The notes under the pieces: generated by a model
The model's input: the letters and a program-made list of their open reading frames with translations, nothing else
Database searches by the model: none
What the model was told of the DNA's origin: nothing
In this document: positions 18,517 to 26,402 of the stretch, one piece after another
Position numbering within the stretch: position 1 is the stretch's first letter
Layout of the letters: every line of letters begins with the position of its first letter
Program-made: the position numbers and the translations under genes
NCBI GenBank assembly: GCA_012267435.1
Contig: JAAXGM010000039.1
Coordinates: 1 to 40,276, forward strand
Direction: 5' to 3'
DNA: 40,276 nucleotides
Source: Gemmatimonadota bacterium
GTDB lineage: Bacteria > Gemmatimonadota > Gemmatimonadetes > Longimicrobiales > Gaopeijiaceae

Positions 18517-19623
18517 CTATCGGATCTTGAGGGTGCTCAGGGCGACCATCGCGCAGAGCACGCCGACGATCCAGAAGCGCGTTACGACCTTGCTTTCCGG
18601 CCATCCGAGCTTCTCGAAGTGGTGGTGAATGGGGGCCATGAGAAAGATCCTACGCCCCTCGCCGCAACGCCGTGCCGTGAACTTGAAGTACCCCACCTGC
18701 GCGATGACCGAGAGCGCCTCGGCGACGAACACGCCCCCCACGATCACCAGCAGGAACTCGGACTTGAGGAGAATGGCCATGACGCCGATGGCTCCTCCCA
18801 GCGACAGGGAACCGGTGTCTCCCATGATCACCTGCGCGGGATGCGCGTTGAACCAGAGGAATCCGATCGCCGCTCCGGCCAGGGCGCCCGCGAACACCGT
18901 CAGCTCCCCCACCCCGGGCAGGTAGAGAACGCCTAGGTAGGCGGAGGTGTCCACACGCCCGATCAGGTAGGCGAAGATGCCGAAGGTGGCGGCCGCGATC
19001 CCCGACAGCCCCGCGGCTAGGCCGTCGAGCCCGTCCGTCAGGTTGACCGCGTTCGAGGTGCCGGAAACCACCGTGGCCACGAACAGCACGTAGACCGGCG
19101 GGAGGAAGTCCGCCACCACCTCGGCGAGGAACGGGACGCCCGTCCAAGTCGCCGGGACGGGCCACACCGGGTAGAGCAGAAGGAACACCCCCAGGGCCAG
19201 CCCCAGAACCCATTGCCCGATCATCTTGTAGCGCCCCGCGAGCCCCGCGCTCGTCTTCTTGACCACCTTCAGATAGTCGTCGAGGAACCCGATGGCGCCG
19301 GTCCAGAGGAAGGTCGCGAGGACGACCAGGATCGCGACGTTGGTGAGCTCGGCCCAGAGCAGCGTTGAGACGGTCGCGGCGGTGATGATCAGCGTCCCGC
19401 CCATGGTCGGCGTGCCGGCCTTCTTCAGATGCGTCTCCGGACCGGTTTCGCGCACGACCTGTCCAAAGCGCAGCCGGGTCAGCCAGCGGATCACGCCCGG
19501 TCCCAGCAGGAAGGTGAGCACCAGTGCCGTCACCACCGCCCCGGCGGTGCGGAAGGTGATGTACGTGAACAGATTGAACACGATGTGCGCGTCGGTGAAC
19601 CGGGGCAGGAGATGATACAGCAT
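18517..19623 (-). CDS. mraY: Phospho-N-acetylmuramoyl-pentapeptide-transferase
   Basis: MraY transfers phospho-MurNAc-pentapeptide to undecaprenyl phosphate, forming lipid I in the inner membrane. The 368 aa contain about ten TM segments. Active-site features are all visible: KKAGTPTMGG, the aspartate pair in GFLDDYLKV, NAVNLTDGLDGLA, NAHPAQVIMGDTGSL and the IHHHFEKLGW histidine motif. It starts at ATG 19623, 3 bp after the murF stop. Confidence 0.98.
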   Translation of the reverse strand: MLYHLLPRFTDAHIVFNLFTYITFRTAGAVVTALVLTFLLGPGVIRWLTRLRFGQVVRETGPETHLKKAGTPTMGGTLIITAATVSTLLWAELTNVAILVVLATFLWTGAIGFLDDYLKVVKKTSAGLAGRYKMIGQWVLGLALGVFLLLYPVWPVPATWTGVPFLAEVVADFLPPVYVLFVATVVSGTSNAVNLTDGLDGLAAGLSGIAAATFGIFAYLIGRVDTSAYLGVLYLPGVGELTVFAGALAGAAIGFLWFNAHPAQVIMGDTGSLSLGGAIGVMAILLKSEFLLVIVGGVFVAEALSVIAQVGYFKFTARRCGEGRRIFLMAPIHHHFEKLGWPESKVVTRFWIVGVLCAMVALSTLKIR

Positions 19624-19626
19624 TGT

Positions 19627-21036
19627 TCACCTCGTCCCGTTCCGAACCGCCGGCCCGAAGTCGGCTTCGATGAGCGGGACCAGACGCTCCAGCGCAACGC
19701 CGCGGGATCCCTTGAGCAGGATCAGCTCGTTGCCCTCCAGGTATCCGCGGAGCCGCGCGTATCCCTCCGCCGCGTCCGCGCTGGCGAGAAGCGCCGGTTC
19801 TCCGCCCCGCCGTCCCGCCATGCGCAGGCGTTCGGCGGCCGCGGCGAATTCGCCCAGCGCCAGCACCACGTCCACCGCCCGGGACAGGGCTTCGCCCAGG
19901 AGTTCGTCGTGGAGCGCCGCGCTCCGGTCGCCCAGCTCGAGCATGCTCCCCAGCACCGCCACCCTGCGGCCCGCGGAGGGAATCAGCCCGAGCAGGTCGA
20001 GGGCGGCGCGGACGCTTTGCGGGTTCGCGTTGTAGCAGTCGAGCAGAAGGATGAGATCTCCCGCCTGCAGCCGCTCGCCCCGCATGCCCCGCGGTCTGTA
20101 CCGCTCGAGCCCGCGCACCGCCGGCCCATGGGGGGTCTGCAGGAGGTCGGAGATGGCGAGCGCGATGAGGGCGTCGTAGACCGCGTGCCGTCCCGGCACC
20201 TGGAGGTGGACGCGCTGGTTGCGCCAGTCGAAGAAGTGGCGCCCTTGGGAATCCGGATGCGTATTCTGGGGCCTCAGGTTGGCGTCGGCGGCGTCGGACC
20301 AGCCGGCGACCCGCACGTTGGGATGAAGCTCGCGAGCCCGTGCGGGGAGAGCCGGCGGCTGGTCGCCCACCACCACTCCGCCGCGTCCGTTCAACCCCGC
20401 GACCAGTGCCAGCTTCTCCCGAAACACCCCCTCCAGCGAGCCCAGTTTTTCCAGATGCGCGTCCGAGACGGTGGTAACCGCCGCGATGTCCGGCTCCGCG
20501 ACCCGGGTCAGGGCCGCGATTTCGCCCGGCTCGTTGGTGCCCATCTCGAGCACCAGCACCTCGGCCGCGTCCGGGGCGTCCAGAATCGTCAGGGGCAGCC
20601 CGATCCGGTTGTTGAGGTTGCCGGGATTGGCGTGCACCCGGTAGCTGCGCTGCAGGGCTCCCCGGAGGAATTCCTTGGTCGTCGTCTTGCCCGAGGATCC
20701 GGTGATGGCCACGACCTGGGCCGTGTGGCGGCGGCGGCGATAGCGGGCCAGTTGTCCGAGCGCGGCCAGGGTGTCGGGCACGCGGTACACCGGCACGGAA
20801 GCATCGAGGGTGACCGCGCGCGAGACGACCACTCCCGCCGCCCCCGAGGCAACCGCATCGGACACGAAGTCGTGTCCATCGAAGTTCTCGCCCGCGATGG
20901 CCACGAAGAGTTCGCCTCCGGCCAGGGTGCGCGTGTCGGTGGAGACGCCGGCGAAGGTGGTTCCGGCAAACGCGGGGGTGTCCCGCGGGGAAAGCGCCGC
21001 CCGCACGCGCTGGTGCGTCCAGCCAAACGCGGTCAT
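19627..21036 (-). CDS. murF: UDP-MurNAc-tripeptide--D-alanyl-D-alanine ligase
   Basis: MurF adds the D-Ala-D-Ala dipeptide, completing UDP-MurNAc-pentapeptide. ATG 21036 overlaps the murE stop as ATGA and gives 469 aa; the 21474 track ORF reads murE out of frame. Motifs: GVSTDTRTLAGGELFVAI (N-terminal UDP-binding domain), ITGSSGKTTTKEF (ATP loop), NPGNLNNRIGLPLT, LEMGTNEPGEI and DCYNANPQSV. Ddl, which supplies its substrate, must be encoded elsewhere. Confidence 0.97.
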   Translation of the reverse strand: MTAFGWTHQRVRAALSPRDTPAFAGTTFAGVSTDTRTLAGGELFVAIAGENFDGHDFVSDAVASGAAGVVVSRAVTLDASVPVYRVPDTLAALGQLARYRRRRHTAQVVAITGSSGKTTTKEFLRGALQRSYRVHANPGNLNNRIGLPLTILDAPDAAEVLVLEMGTNEPGEIAALTRVAEPDIAAVTTVSDAHLEKLGSLEGVFREKLALVAGLNGRGGVVVGDQPPALPARARELHPNVRVAGWSDAADANLRPQNTHPDSQGRHFFDWRNQRVHLQVPGRHAVYDALIALAISDLLQTPHGPAVRGLERYRPRGMRGERLQAGDLILLLDCYNANPQSVRAALDLLGLIPSAGRRVAVLGSMLELGDRSAALHDELLGEALSRAVDVVLALGEFAAAAERLRMAGRRGGEPALLASADAAEGYARLRGYLEGNELILLKGSRGVALERLVPLIEADFGPAVRNGTR

Positions 21037-22523
21037 GCCCCCGTCGCTCCGCCGGCGAGGTGGGCGAGCACGATCTTGCGCTCGTCGAAGGGCAGCGTCT
21101 CGCCGCCGATGACCTGGCGGGTCTCGTGCCCCTTGCCCGCGAGGACCACCAGATCTCCGGGCGCGGCCAGGTCGAGCGCCCGTCCGATCGCGGCGCGGCG
21201 GTCGGAAACCCGTTCGTGCCCGGCCCCACCCATCCCCGCGACGATCTGGTCGATGATCGCCTCGGGATCCTCGGTGCGCGGGTTGTCCGAGGTGACGATG
21301 GCCACGTCGGCCCGCTCCGCCACCGCGATGCCCATCAGGGGACGCTTGGCGGCATCGCGATCCCCCCCGGCCCCGAAGAGAACGATCAGCCGGCCGTTGG
21401 TGAGGCGCCGCAGGGTGTCGAGGAGGCGGACCAGCGCGTCCGGGGTGTGCGCGTAGTCGATGACGACCGGGCACGGGCGGCTGGCGACGAGTTCCATGCG
21501 TCCCGGGACCGCGGGCGCGCTCCCGAGTCCGTCCACGACCTCGTCCACGGGGCGGCCGGCCGCCAGCGCGATGCCCGCCGCGGCCAAGGCGTTCTCCACG
21601 TTGAAACGCCCCAGCAAGGGCATCGACACCGGCACGGAGCTCCCCTCATGGGACAGTTCGAAGCGGGTCCCCGCGGGCCCAAGTTCGAGAGAGGTGGCGG
21701 TCAACGCGGCATCCGAGTCCACGCCGTAGGAGAGACGGCGTCGCGATCCGCTGTCCAGTCGAACCCAGGCGGGCTCGTCCGCGTTCACCACCACGGTGCC
21801 CTCCGGAACCACCAGCCCGACCGCGCGCGCCTTGGCGGCCCGGTAGCCATCCATGTCGTGGTGGTAGTCGAGGTGGTCGCGAGACAGGTTGGTGTACGCG
21901 ACGGCGTCGAGTTGAACTCCGTCGAGGCGATGCTGGTCGAGCGCGTGGGACGACGCCTCCAGCCCCACGTGGCGAACGCCCGAGTCCGCGAGCGACCGCA
22001 TCCACGCCGAGAGCCGCACCGGTCCCGGCGTAGTCAGACCCGCCGTGCGCGGGCGCACTTCCCCGTCGGCGTCCACGAGCCCCAGCGTGCCGATCGCGGC
22101 GGACGGCCCGCCGACCCTCAGCAGGTGGCGCGCCAGCAGCGTGGTCGTGGTCTTGCCGTTGGTGCCGGTGACCGCGTAGACGAAGACCTCCCGGCATGGA
22201 TTGCCGAAGAAGTCGTCGGCCGCGAGCGCGCCCGCCAAGCGGCCGTCGCGCACCACCACCTGCGGAACGGGCAGGTCGGACAGGGGCGTCTCCACCAGCG
22301 CCGCCACCGCCCCCCGCCTCACCGCCTCACCGACGAAGTCGTGACCGTCGTGCTCGGCGCCCCGCCACGCGACGAACAGGTCCCCCTCGTCGACCTTCCG
22401 TGAGTCGTGGCTCACCCCGCGCACCCCGACTTCCCCCGGGACATCCGCCCCGGGAGCGAGCGCGCCGGCGGCCGCCAGCCGCTCGACCACGCGCGCGAGC
22501 GAGAGGCTACGGGCTCTGTCCAC
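21033..22523 (-). CDS. murE: UDP-MurNAc-tripeptide synthetase, meso-DAP type
   Basis: MurE adds the third stem-peptide residue. The motif SDNPRTEDP is the form associated with meso-diaminopimelate selection, so the wall is probably DAP-type. Other motifs: GVSHDSRKVDEGDLFVA, VTGTNGKTTTT, LEASSHALDQHRL, NLSRDHLDYH, VIDYAHTPDAL and GKGHETRQV. Translation starts at GTG 22523, 6 nt after GGGAGAG, overlapping the ftsI end by 17 bp. The 496 aa are normal for the family. Confidence 0.97.
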   Translation of the reverse strand: MDRARSLSLARVVERLAAAGALAPGADVPGEVGVRGVSHDSRKVDEGDLFVAWRGAEHDGHDFVGEAVRRGAVAALVETPLSDLPVPQVVVRDGRLAGALAADDFFGNPCREVFVYAVTGTNGKTTTTLLARHLLRVGGPSAAIGTLGLVDADGEVRPRTAGLTTPGPVRLSAWMRSLADSGVRHVGLEASSHALDQHRLDGVQLDAVAYTNLSRDHLDYHHDMDGYRAAKARAVGLVVPEGTVVVNADEPAWVRLDSGSRRRLSYGVDSDAALTATSLELGPAGTRFELSHEGSSVPVSMPLLGRFNVENALAAAGIALAAGRPVDEVVDGLGSAPAVPGRMELVASRPCPVVIDYAHTPDALVRLLDTLRRLTNGRLIVLFGAGGDRDAAKRPLMGIAVAERADVAIVTSDNPRTEDPEAIIDQIVAGMGGAGHERVSDRRAAIGRALDLAAPGDLVVLAGKGHETRQVIGGETLPFDERKIVLAHLAGGATGA

Positions 22524-24474
22524 GTTCGACTCTCCCGACGTCGATCGAGACGGTGTCGCCCTGCGCGAGCAATGTGCCCGCGGCGGGCCAAGTGCCGAAC
22601 ACGGGCCCGGAAGCCTCCCAGATCACGCGCAGTCCGGCGGTGTGCAGCCGGCGAACCGCGGAGCGAGCCGAGAGACCACGGACGTCCGGCACCACCACCT
22701 CCCTCCCCTCCCCGCTCGCCCAGGACGCGGGCTCGGAGCGCGGGTCTTCCGCGCCCGCGAAGCGAATCACGGGATTCCGCGGAGCGGGGCGGCGCGCCGC
22801 GTGGGCGAGCACCCGCCGGTCCACGGGCGGCTGCTGGGCGGCCAGGATGCCCTCCATGGTGGCGCGGATGACCGGGGCGGCCGCCGCTCCGCCGTAGTAG
22901 ACGCCCTCGGGGCCGTTCAGCTTCACATACGCCAGCAATTGCGGATCCTCGGCCGGGAAGAAGCCGACGAAGGTGGCGAAATACTCACCCTCGGCGTAGC
23001 CGCCGTCCGCGCGGTACGCGCGGCTGGTGCCGCTCTTGCCCGCCACCGCGAAGGAGGTCAGGCGCGCGCGCGTTCCGGTGCCCGACTCGGTCACCTCGAC
23101 CAGCACCCGGCTGATGTCGCGGGCCACCCGACCGTCGATCACCTGCCGGATCAGGCGCGGTTCGGGACGCTCGATCAGCGATCCGTCGGCGGCCCGCACT
23201 TCGCGGATGATCCTGGGCGCCATCAGGCGTCCGCCGTTGGCCAGCGCGCCATACGCCATCGCGAGCTGCAGCGGGCTCACGGAGATTTCATATCCGATGG
23301 CCAGGGAGGCGGGCGACTGCCCGGACCAGCTCTCCGGCTTGCGCAGGACGCCCGAGGTCTCGCCGGGGATCGGCAGGCCGGTGGGCATGCCGAACCCGAA
23401 GTCGCGCAGCATCTCGTACTGTTGGCGACGGGACAGGCGGTCGGCCATCTTGGCGACGCCCACGTTGGACGACACCCGCAGCGCGTCCGCCAGCGTAAGC
23501 GTGCTGGCCTTGGGGCGCACGTCGTTCAGGGTGCGCCCGGCCACACGCCAGGTGCCGTTGCCGATGTCGACGAGATCCTTGAGCGTTCCCGCTTCGTGGG
23601 ACAGAATCGCCGCGACCGTGAAGGGTTTGAGCGTCGAGCCGGGCTCGTTGGCGGTATTGATGGCCGCGAGACCGGCCGCGTCGCCGTCCCGGATCGAGAC
23701 CGCCGCGAGGATCTCGCCGGTGGCCGGATCCGTCAACAGGATGTCCCCGCCCCCGGACCCCGTCGTTTCGATGGCCTCCTGGAGCTCCTCGCGGGCGATT
23801 TCCTGCAGATCCACGTCGATGGTGAGCGAAACGCTTCCGCCCGGCACGGGCGGCCTTACCGGCACCGCGCGTCCCGGGAGCTCGACGCCGTGCGCGTCCC
23901 GAAGCGTCATCTCCTCACCCGGACGTCCGGTAAGGACCCGGTCGTAGGACTCCTCCACGCCCCCCGCGCCGCTTCCGTCCAGGATGGTGCCCAGTACGCC
24001 CGCCACCAAGTCTCCGTGCGGCCGAAAGCGCTCGTAGTCGCGCACCAGGTGTACGCCCCGGATGTCCTCCAGTCCGGCGCGCACGGTGGTTGGATAGCGA
24101 CCCGGAATGACGACCCAGGCGTCATCGGAGCTCGTGCGCCGCCGCGCCTCCGAAGGCGACAGGCCTAGGACGGCCTGGAGCGCGGAGCTCGCCTCGGCCG
24201 CGAAGCCGTTCCCGTCGCGCCTCAGCTCGCGCGGCGCCAGGCCCACTTCCACCACCTCCCGGCTCTGGGCCAGCAGGACGCCGTCCCGGTCCAGGATGGA
24301 ACCGCGGGTCGACGGAACCGGGCGTGACATCCGGTGCTGTTCGGCCGACCGCTGCCGCCATTCGGCGTTCTCCACCTGCAGCATGGCGGCCCGCCCGACG
24401 ACGGTTCCGGCCGATGCCAGCCAGGCGATGAGGATCAGCCGGCGGGGCCATTGCGATCTTTGCGGAGGCCTCAT
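22507..24474 (-). CDS. ftsI: Septal peptidoglycan transpeptidase FtsI (class B PBP) with PASTA domain
   Basis: This DD-transpeptidase cross-links septal peptidoglycan with FtsW. The 655 aa have a single N-terminal TM (residues about 12-30) and a dimerisation/pedestal domain (STRGSILDRDGVLLAQS). The transpeptidase domain carries all three catalytic motifs: STLK (S280-K283), SSN (336-338) and KSGT (in FAVAGKSGTSRAY). The last ~65 residues form a PASTA domain (VVVPDVRGLSARSAVRRL), a feature more typical of SpoVD/PBP2x-like proteins than of E. coli FtsI. The ATG overlaps the ftsL stop as ATGA. Confidence 0.96.
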   Translation of the reverse strand: MRPPQRSQWPRRLILIAWLASAGTVVGRAAMLQVENAEWRQRSAEQHRMSRPVPSTRGSILDRDGVLLAQSREVVEVGLAPRELRRDGNGFAAEASSALQAVLGLSPSEARRRTSSDDAWVVIPGRYPTTVRAGLEDIRGVHLVRDYERFRPHGDLVAGVLGTILDGSGAGGVEESYDRVLTGRPGEEMTLRDAHGVELPGRAVPVRPPVPGGSVSLTIDVDLQEIAREELQEAIETTGSGGGDILLTDPATGEILAAVSIRDGDAAGLAAINTANEPGSTLKPFTVAAILSHEAGTLKDLVDIGNGTWRVAGRTLNDVRPKASTLTLADALRVSSNVGVAKMADRLSRRQQYEMLRDFGFGMPTGLPIPGETSGVLRKPESWSGQSPASLAIGYEISVSPLQLAMAYGALANGGRLMAPRIIREVRAADGSLIERPEPRLIRQVIDGRVARDISRVLVEVTESGTGTRARLTSFAVAGKSGTSRAYRADGGYAEGEYFATFVGFFPAEDPQLLAYVKLNGPEGVYYGGAAAAPVIRATMEGILAAQQPPVDRRVLAHAARRPAPRNPVIRFAGAEDPRSEPASWASGEGREVVVPDVRGLSARSAVRRLHTAGLRVIWEASGPVFGTWPAAGTLLAQGDTVSIDVGRVERGQSP

Positions 24475-24755
24475 GGGTTCACTCCCGACAGGTAGACGAT
24501 TTCGTGGGCGGCCGGATTGTGCATGCCCAGACGCTCACGCGCCTCAGGGACCACGCGGCCCCGGCTCTCCAAGTACTGGATCTCCCCGAGCAGGTCCTTT
24601 CGGACCGCCGACACCGCCTCGATCTCCTGACCCAGATCGTGCAGCTCCTCCAGCGCCTCCAAGGCCCGCATCTGGCGCCATGTGACCACGCTGAGAGAGA
24701 CCAGCAGGGCGGCCAGCGCGACCGCCACCCGCTTCGAGTCGCCCATCCTTCTCAC
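24471..24755 (-). CDS. ftsL: Cell division protein FtsL-like
   Basis: This is a small bitopic protein of 94 aa with the topology and location of FtsL. A short basic cytoplasmic N-terminus (MRRMGDSKR) leads to one TM (AVALAALLVSLSVVTW) and a coiled coil (ALEALEELHDLGQEIEAVSAVR). The C-terminal motif has the form ESRGRVVPEARERLGM. FtsL activates FtsW/FtsI with FtsQ and FtsB. GTG 24755 overlaps the rsmH stop as GTGA and has GGAGGAAGG just upstream, so I prefer it over ATG 24746. The 149-aa track version adds an out-of-frame rsmH tail. Confidence 0.88.
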   Translation of the reverse strand: MRRMGDSKRVAVALAALLVSLSVVTWRQMRALEALEELHDLGQEIEAVSAVRKDLLGEIQYLESRGRVVPEARERLGMHNPAAHEIVYLSGVNP

Positions 24756-25711
24756 GATGCCTTCCTCCACGCGCGCAGGCGCGCGCTCCGGGCGCGGGGA
24801 TTCGCCGCGGTCTCCTTGGGGGCGGGCCGCACGGGACGGCGCACGAGCGTCTCTCCCGCGGCCCGGCCGGCGCAGACGCATGCCGGGAGCGCGGGGGGAC
24901 AGGTGCAGTCGCGGCTCCAATCCCGGAACCGGTTCTTGACTTCGCGATCCTCCAGCGAGTGATAGGAGATCACCGCCATCCTTCCGCCCGCGGCCAAGGT
25001 GCCGCGCAGGGTGTCGAGCCCCTCCCGCAGCGCTCCCAGCTCGTCGTTCACCTCCATGCGCAGCGCCTGGAAGACACGGGCCTTGTCGCGAGGCGCCGGC
25101 GACCGTCCCATCGTGGCGTGGAGGGTTCCCACCAGGTCGTCGCTGACGGCAAACGGCCGCGTCCTCCGCCGGCGCACGATCCGGCGCGCCAGCCCGTGCG
25201 CCCCGCGGTGTTCGCCCAGCTCCCGAAAGACCCGCGCCAGCCGTCCTTCGTCGTAGGTGTTGAGCACGTCGGCCGCGCTCGGGGTGGGCGCATCGCTTCC
25301 GTCCATGCGCATGTCCAGCGGCACCCCGCGGCGGAATGCGAACCCCCGCCGGTCGCGATCCAGCTGGCGCGAGCTCACGCCCAGGTCGAGCAGCACCCCG
25401 CTCACGGAACCCTCCTCGAGTGCAGGGGCGCGCGCGGCGTTGCGGAAGTCGGAGAGAAGGAAGCGTACGCGGTCACCGAACGCCGCGAGGGTCCGTTCGG
25501 CCTGTGCGAGCGCGCCGGGATCGCGGTCCACCGCGACCAGGCGGAGCCCGGGAGCCCGCTCCAGGATCGCGCGCGCGTGCCCTCCGCCTCCCACCGTGCC
25601 GTCGACGAACAGCCCGCCACGCTCGGGCTCGAGAAGCGCGAGCACCTCCCGCACCAGCACCGGCGTGTGATAGTCCCGGTCGCCGGCGTCATCGTCCGCT
25701 CGCCTCCGCAC
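24752..25711 (-). CDS. rsmH: 16S rRNA (cytosine(1402)-N(4))-methyltransferase RsmH
   Basis: RsmH (MraW) N4-methylates C1402 in the ribosomal P site using SAM. The 319 aa show YHTPVLVREVL, the SAM loop DGTVGGGGHARAIL, VAVDRDPGAL, LLDLGVSSRQLDRDRRGFAF, PLDMRMD, QALRMEVNDEL and ISYHSLEDREVKNRFR. The start is GTG 25711, 7 bp after the mraZ stop. This is its standard place, second in the dcw cluster. Confidence 0.98.
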   Translation of the reverse strand: MRRRADDDAGDRDYHTPVLVREVLALLEPERGGLFVDGTVGGGGHARAILERAPGLRLVAVDRDPGALAQAERTLAAFGDRVRFLLSDFRNAARAPALEEGSVSGVLLDLGVSSRQLDRDRRGFAFRRGVPLDMRMDGSDAPTPSAADVLNTYDEGRLARVFRELGEHRGAHGLARRIVRRRRTRPFAVSDDLVGTLHATMGRSPAPRDKARVFQALRMEVNDELGALREGLDTLRGTLAAGGRMAVISYHSLEDREVKNRFRDWSRDCTCPPALPACVCAGRAAGETLVRRPVRPAPKETAANPRARSARLRAWRKAS

Positions 25712-25718
25712 GCGCCGC

Positions 25719-26150
25719 TCATCCGAAAATCTTGTGCATGAACGCGGAGACGTCCGGCGGATCGTCCGCCAAGTGCGCGTGGAAGAGTCCGGGGTTCCAG
25801 ATCTCGATCCGGTCCAGCGAACCCACGACCAGCACCTCGCCTTCCAGGGAAGCCGTCTTCTGCATCCATTCGGGAATTCGAAACCGACCGAGCTTGTCGG
25901 GCGTGACCGGGACCGCGGACGAGGTTATGCGGAGAACGTACAGGTCCGCGCTGCCATCCGAGCGCCGGAAGTCCTTGAGGCGGTCCTCGATCTTCCCCCA
26001 CGCCGTCCCGGGAAACAGCGTCAACGCGGGAACCTGATACTGGAGCAGCACGAGAGGTCCGTCCCCTGCGGCACGCCGCAACGGAATCGGTAGGCTCAGA
26101 CGACCCTTGTCGTCGAGACGTTTCTCGTAGCGCCCCAGAAAACCGTTCAC
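25719..26150 (-). CDS. mraZ: Transcriptional regulator MraZ
   Basis: MraZ is an AbrB-fold (SpoVT/MraZ double domain) DNA-binding protein that represses its own dcw operon in E. coli. GTG 26150 gives 143 aa and places the conserved FLGRYEKRLDDKGRLSLPIPLR at the N-terminus as in other MraZ. The 26294 track start adds a leader unlike the family. The second half has the repeat motif PDKLGRFRIPEWMQK and EVLVVGSLDRIEIW. There is no SD; the space upstream is occupied by the proposed MraZ box, so translation may use a short leader or be repressed when the box is occupied. Confidence 0.95.
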   Translation of the reverse strand: MNGFLGRYEKRLDDKGRLSLPIPLRRAAGDGPLVLLQYQVPALTLFPGTAWGKIEDRLKDFRRSDGSADLYVLRITSSAVPVTPDKLGRFRIPEWMQKTASLEGEVLVVGSLDRIEIWNPGLFHAHLADDPPDVSAFMHKIFG

Positions 26151-26152
26151 GG

Positions 26153-26197
26153 TGGTAAAATTTGGGGAAAAAAGGATAGTAGTGGAGATTGGTGGGA
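26153..26197 (-). promoter_or_regulatory. Probable MraZ-binding box (five 10-bp-spaced TGG repeats)
   Basis: On the plus strand, TGGTA (26153), TGGGG (26163), AGGAT (26173), TGGAG (26183) and TGGGA (26193) occur at an exact 10-bp period, immediately upstream of the mraZ GTG (26150). E. coli MraZ binds TGGGN direct repeats separated by 5-nt spacers, which is the same 10-bp period. Here the motifs read on the strand opposite to transcription. The match in period and place makes an autoregulatory operator likely; binding is inferred. Confidence 0.7.
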
Positions 26198-26227
26198 AAG
26201 ATATCCACGGCAATGGGGAACGCGCAA
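26198..26227 (-). promoter_or_regulatory. Candidate promoter for the dcw operon (Pmra)
   Basis: On the minus strand, TTGCGC (26222-26227) and TATCTT (26198-26203) are separated by 18 nt. A start a few bases downstream would give a leader of about 40 nt that contains the TGG-repeat box. Both hexamers are imperfect, so this is a positional candidate only. Confidence 0.35.
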
Positions 26228-26345
26228 GGGTTGGGGGAGGATGAAACCGGACGGCGGCAAACGCGGGCCGCGGAGCGTGCCTCGCCGCCCGCAAGGAGCG
26301 ACCCGTCTCGCGCGCAGGGAGACGCCGTCCTGAATTCAGGGCAAG

Positions 26346-26377
26346 AAAAAGCGCCGCGGACGAATCCGCGGCGCTTT
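26346..26377 (-). terminator. Intrinsic terminator after the TPR gene
   Basis: This is a perfect 13-bp inverted repeat, AAAGCGCCGCGGA (26348-26360) and TCCGCGGCGCTTT (26365-26377), with a 4-nt CGAA loop on the plus strand. On the minus strand the stem runs into CTTTTTC. It ends transcription of the TPR gene, whose stop is at 26403, and separates that unit from the mraZ promoter. Confidence 0.9.
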
Positions 26378-26402
26378 CGGCTACGAGCGGGGCGTGGTGG
26401 CG

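Noticed and set aside
18650-21229. 859-aa minus-strand ORF
   Set aside because: It is an Arg/Gly/Pro-rich frame-shifted shadow of mraY and murF, common in GC-rich DNA.
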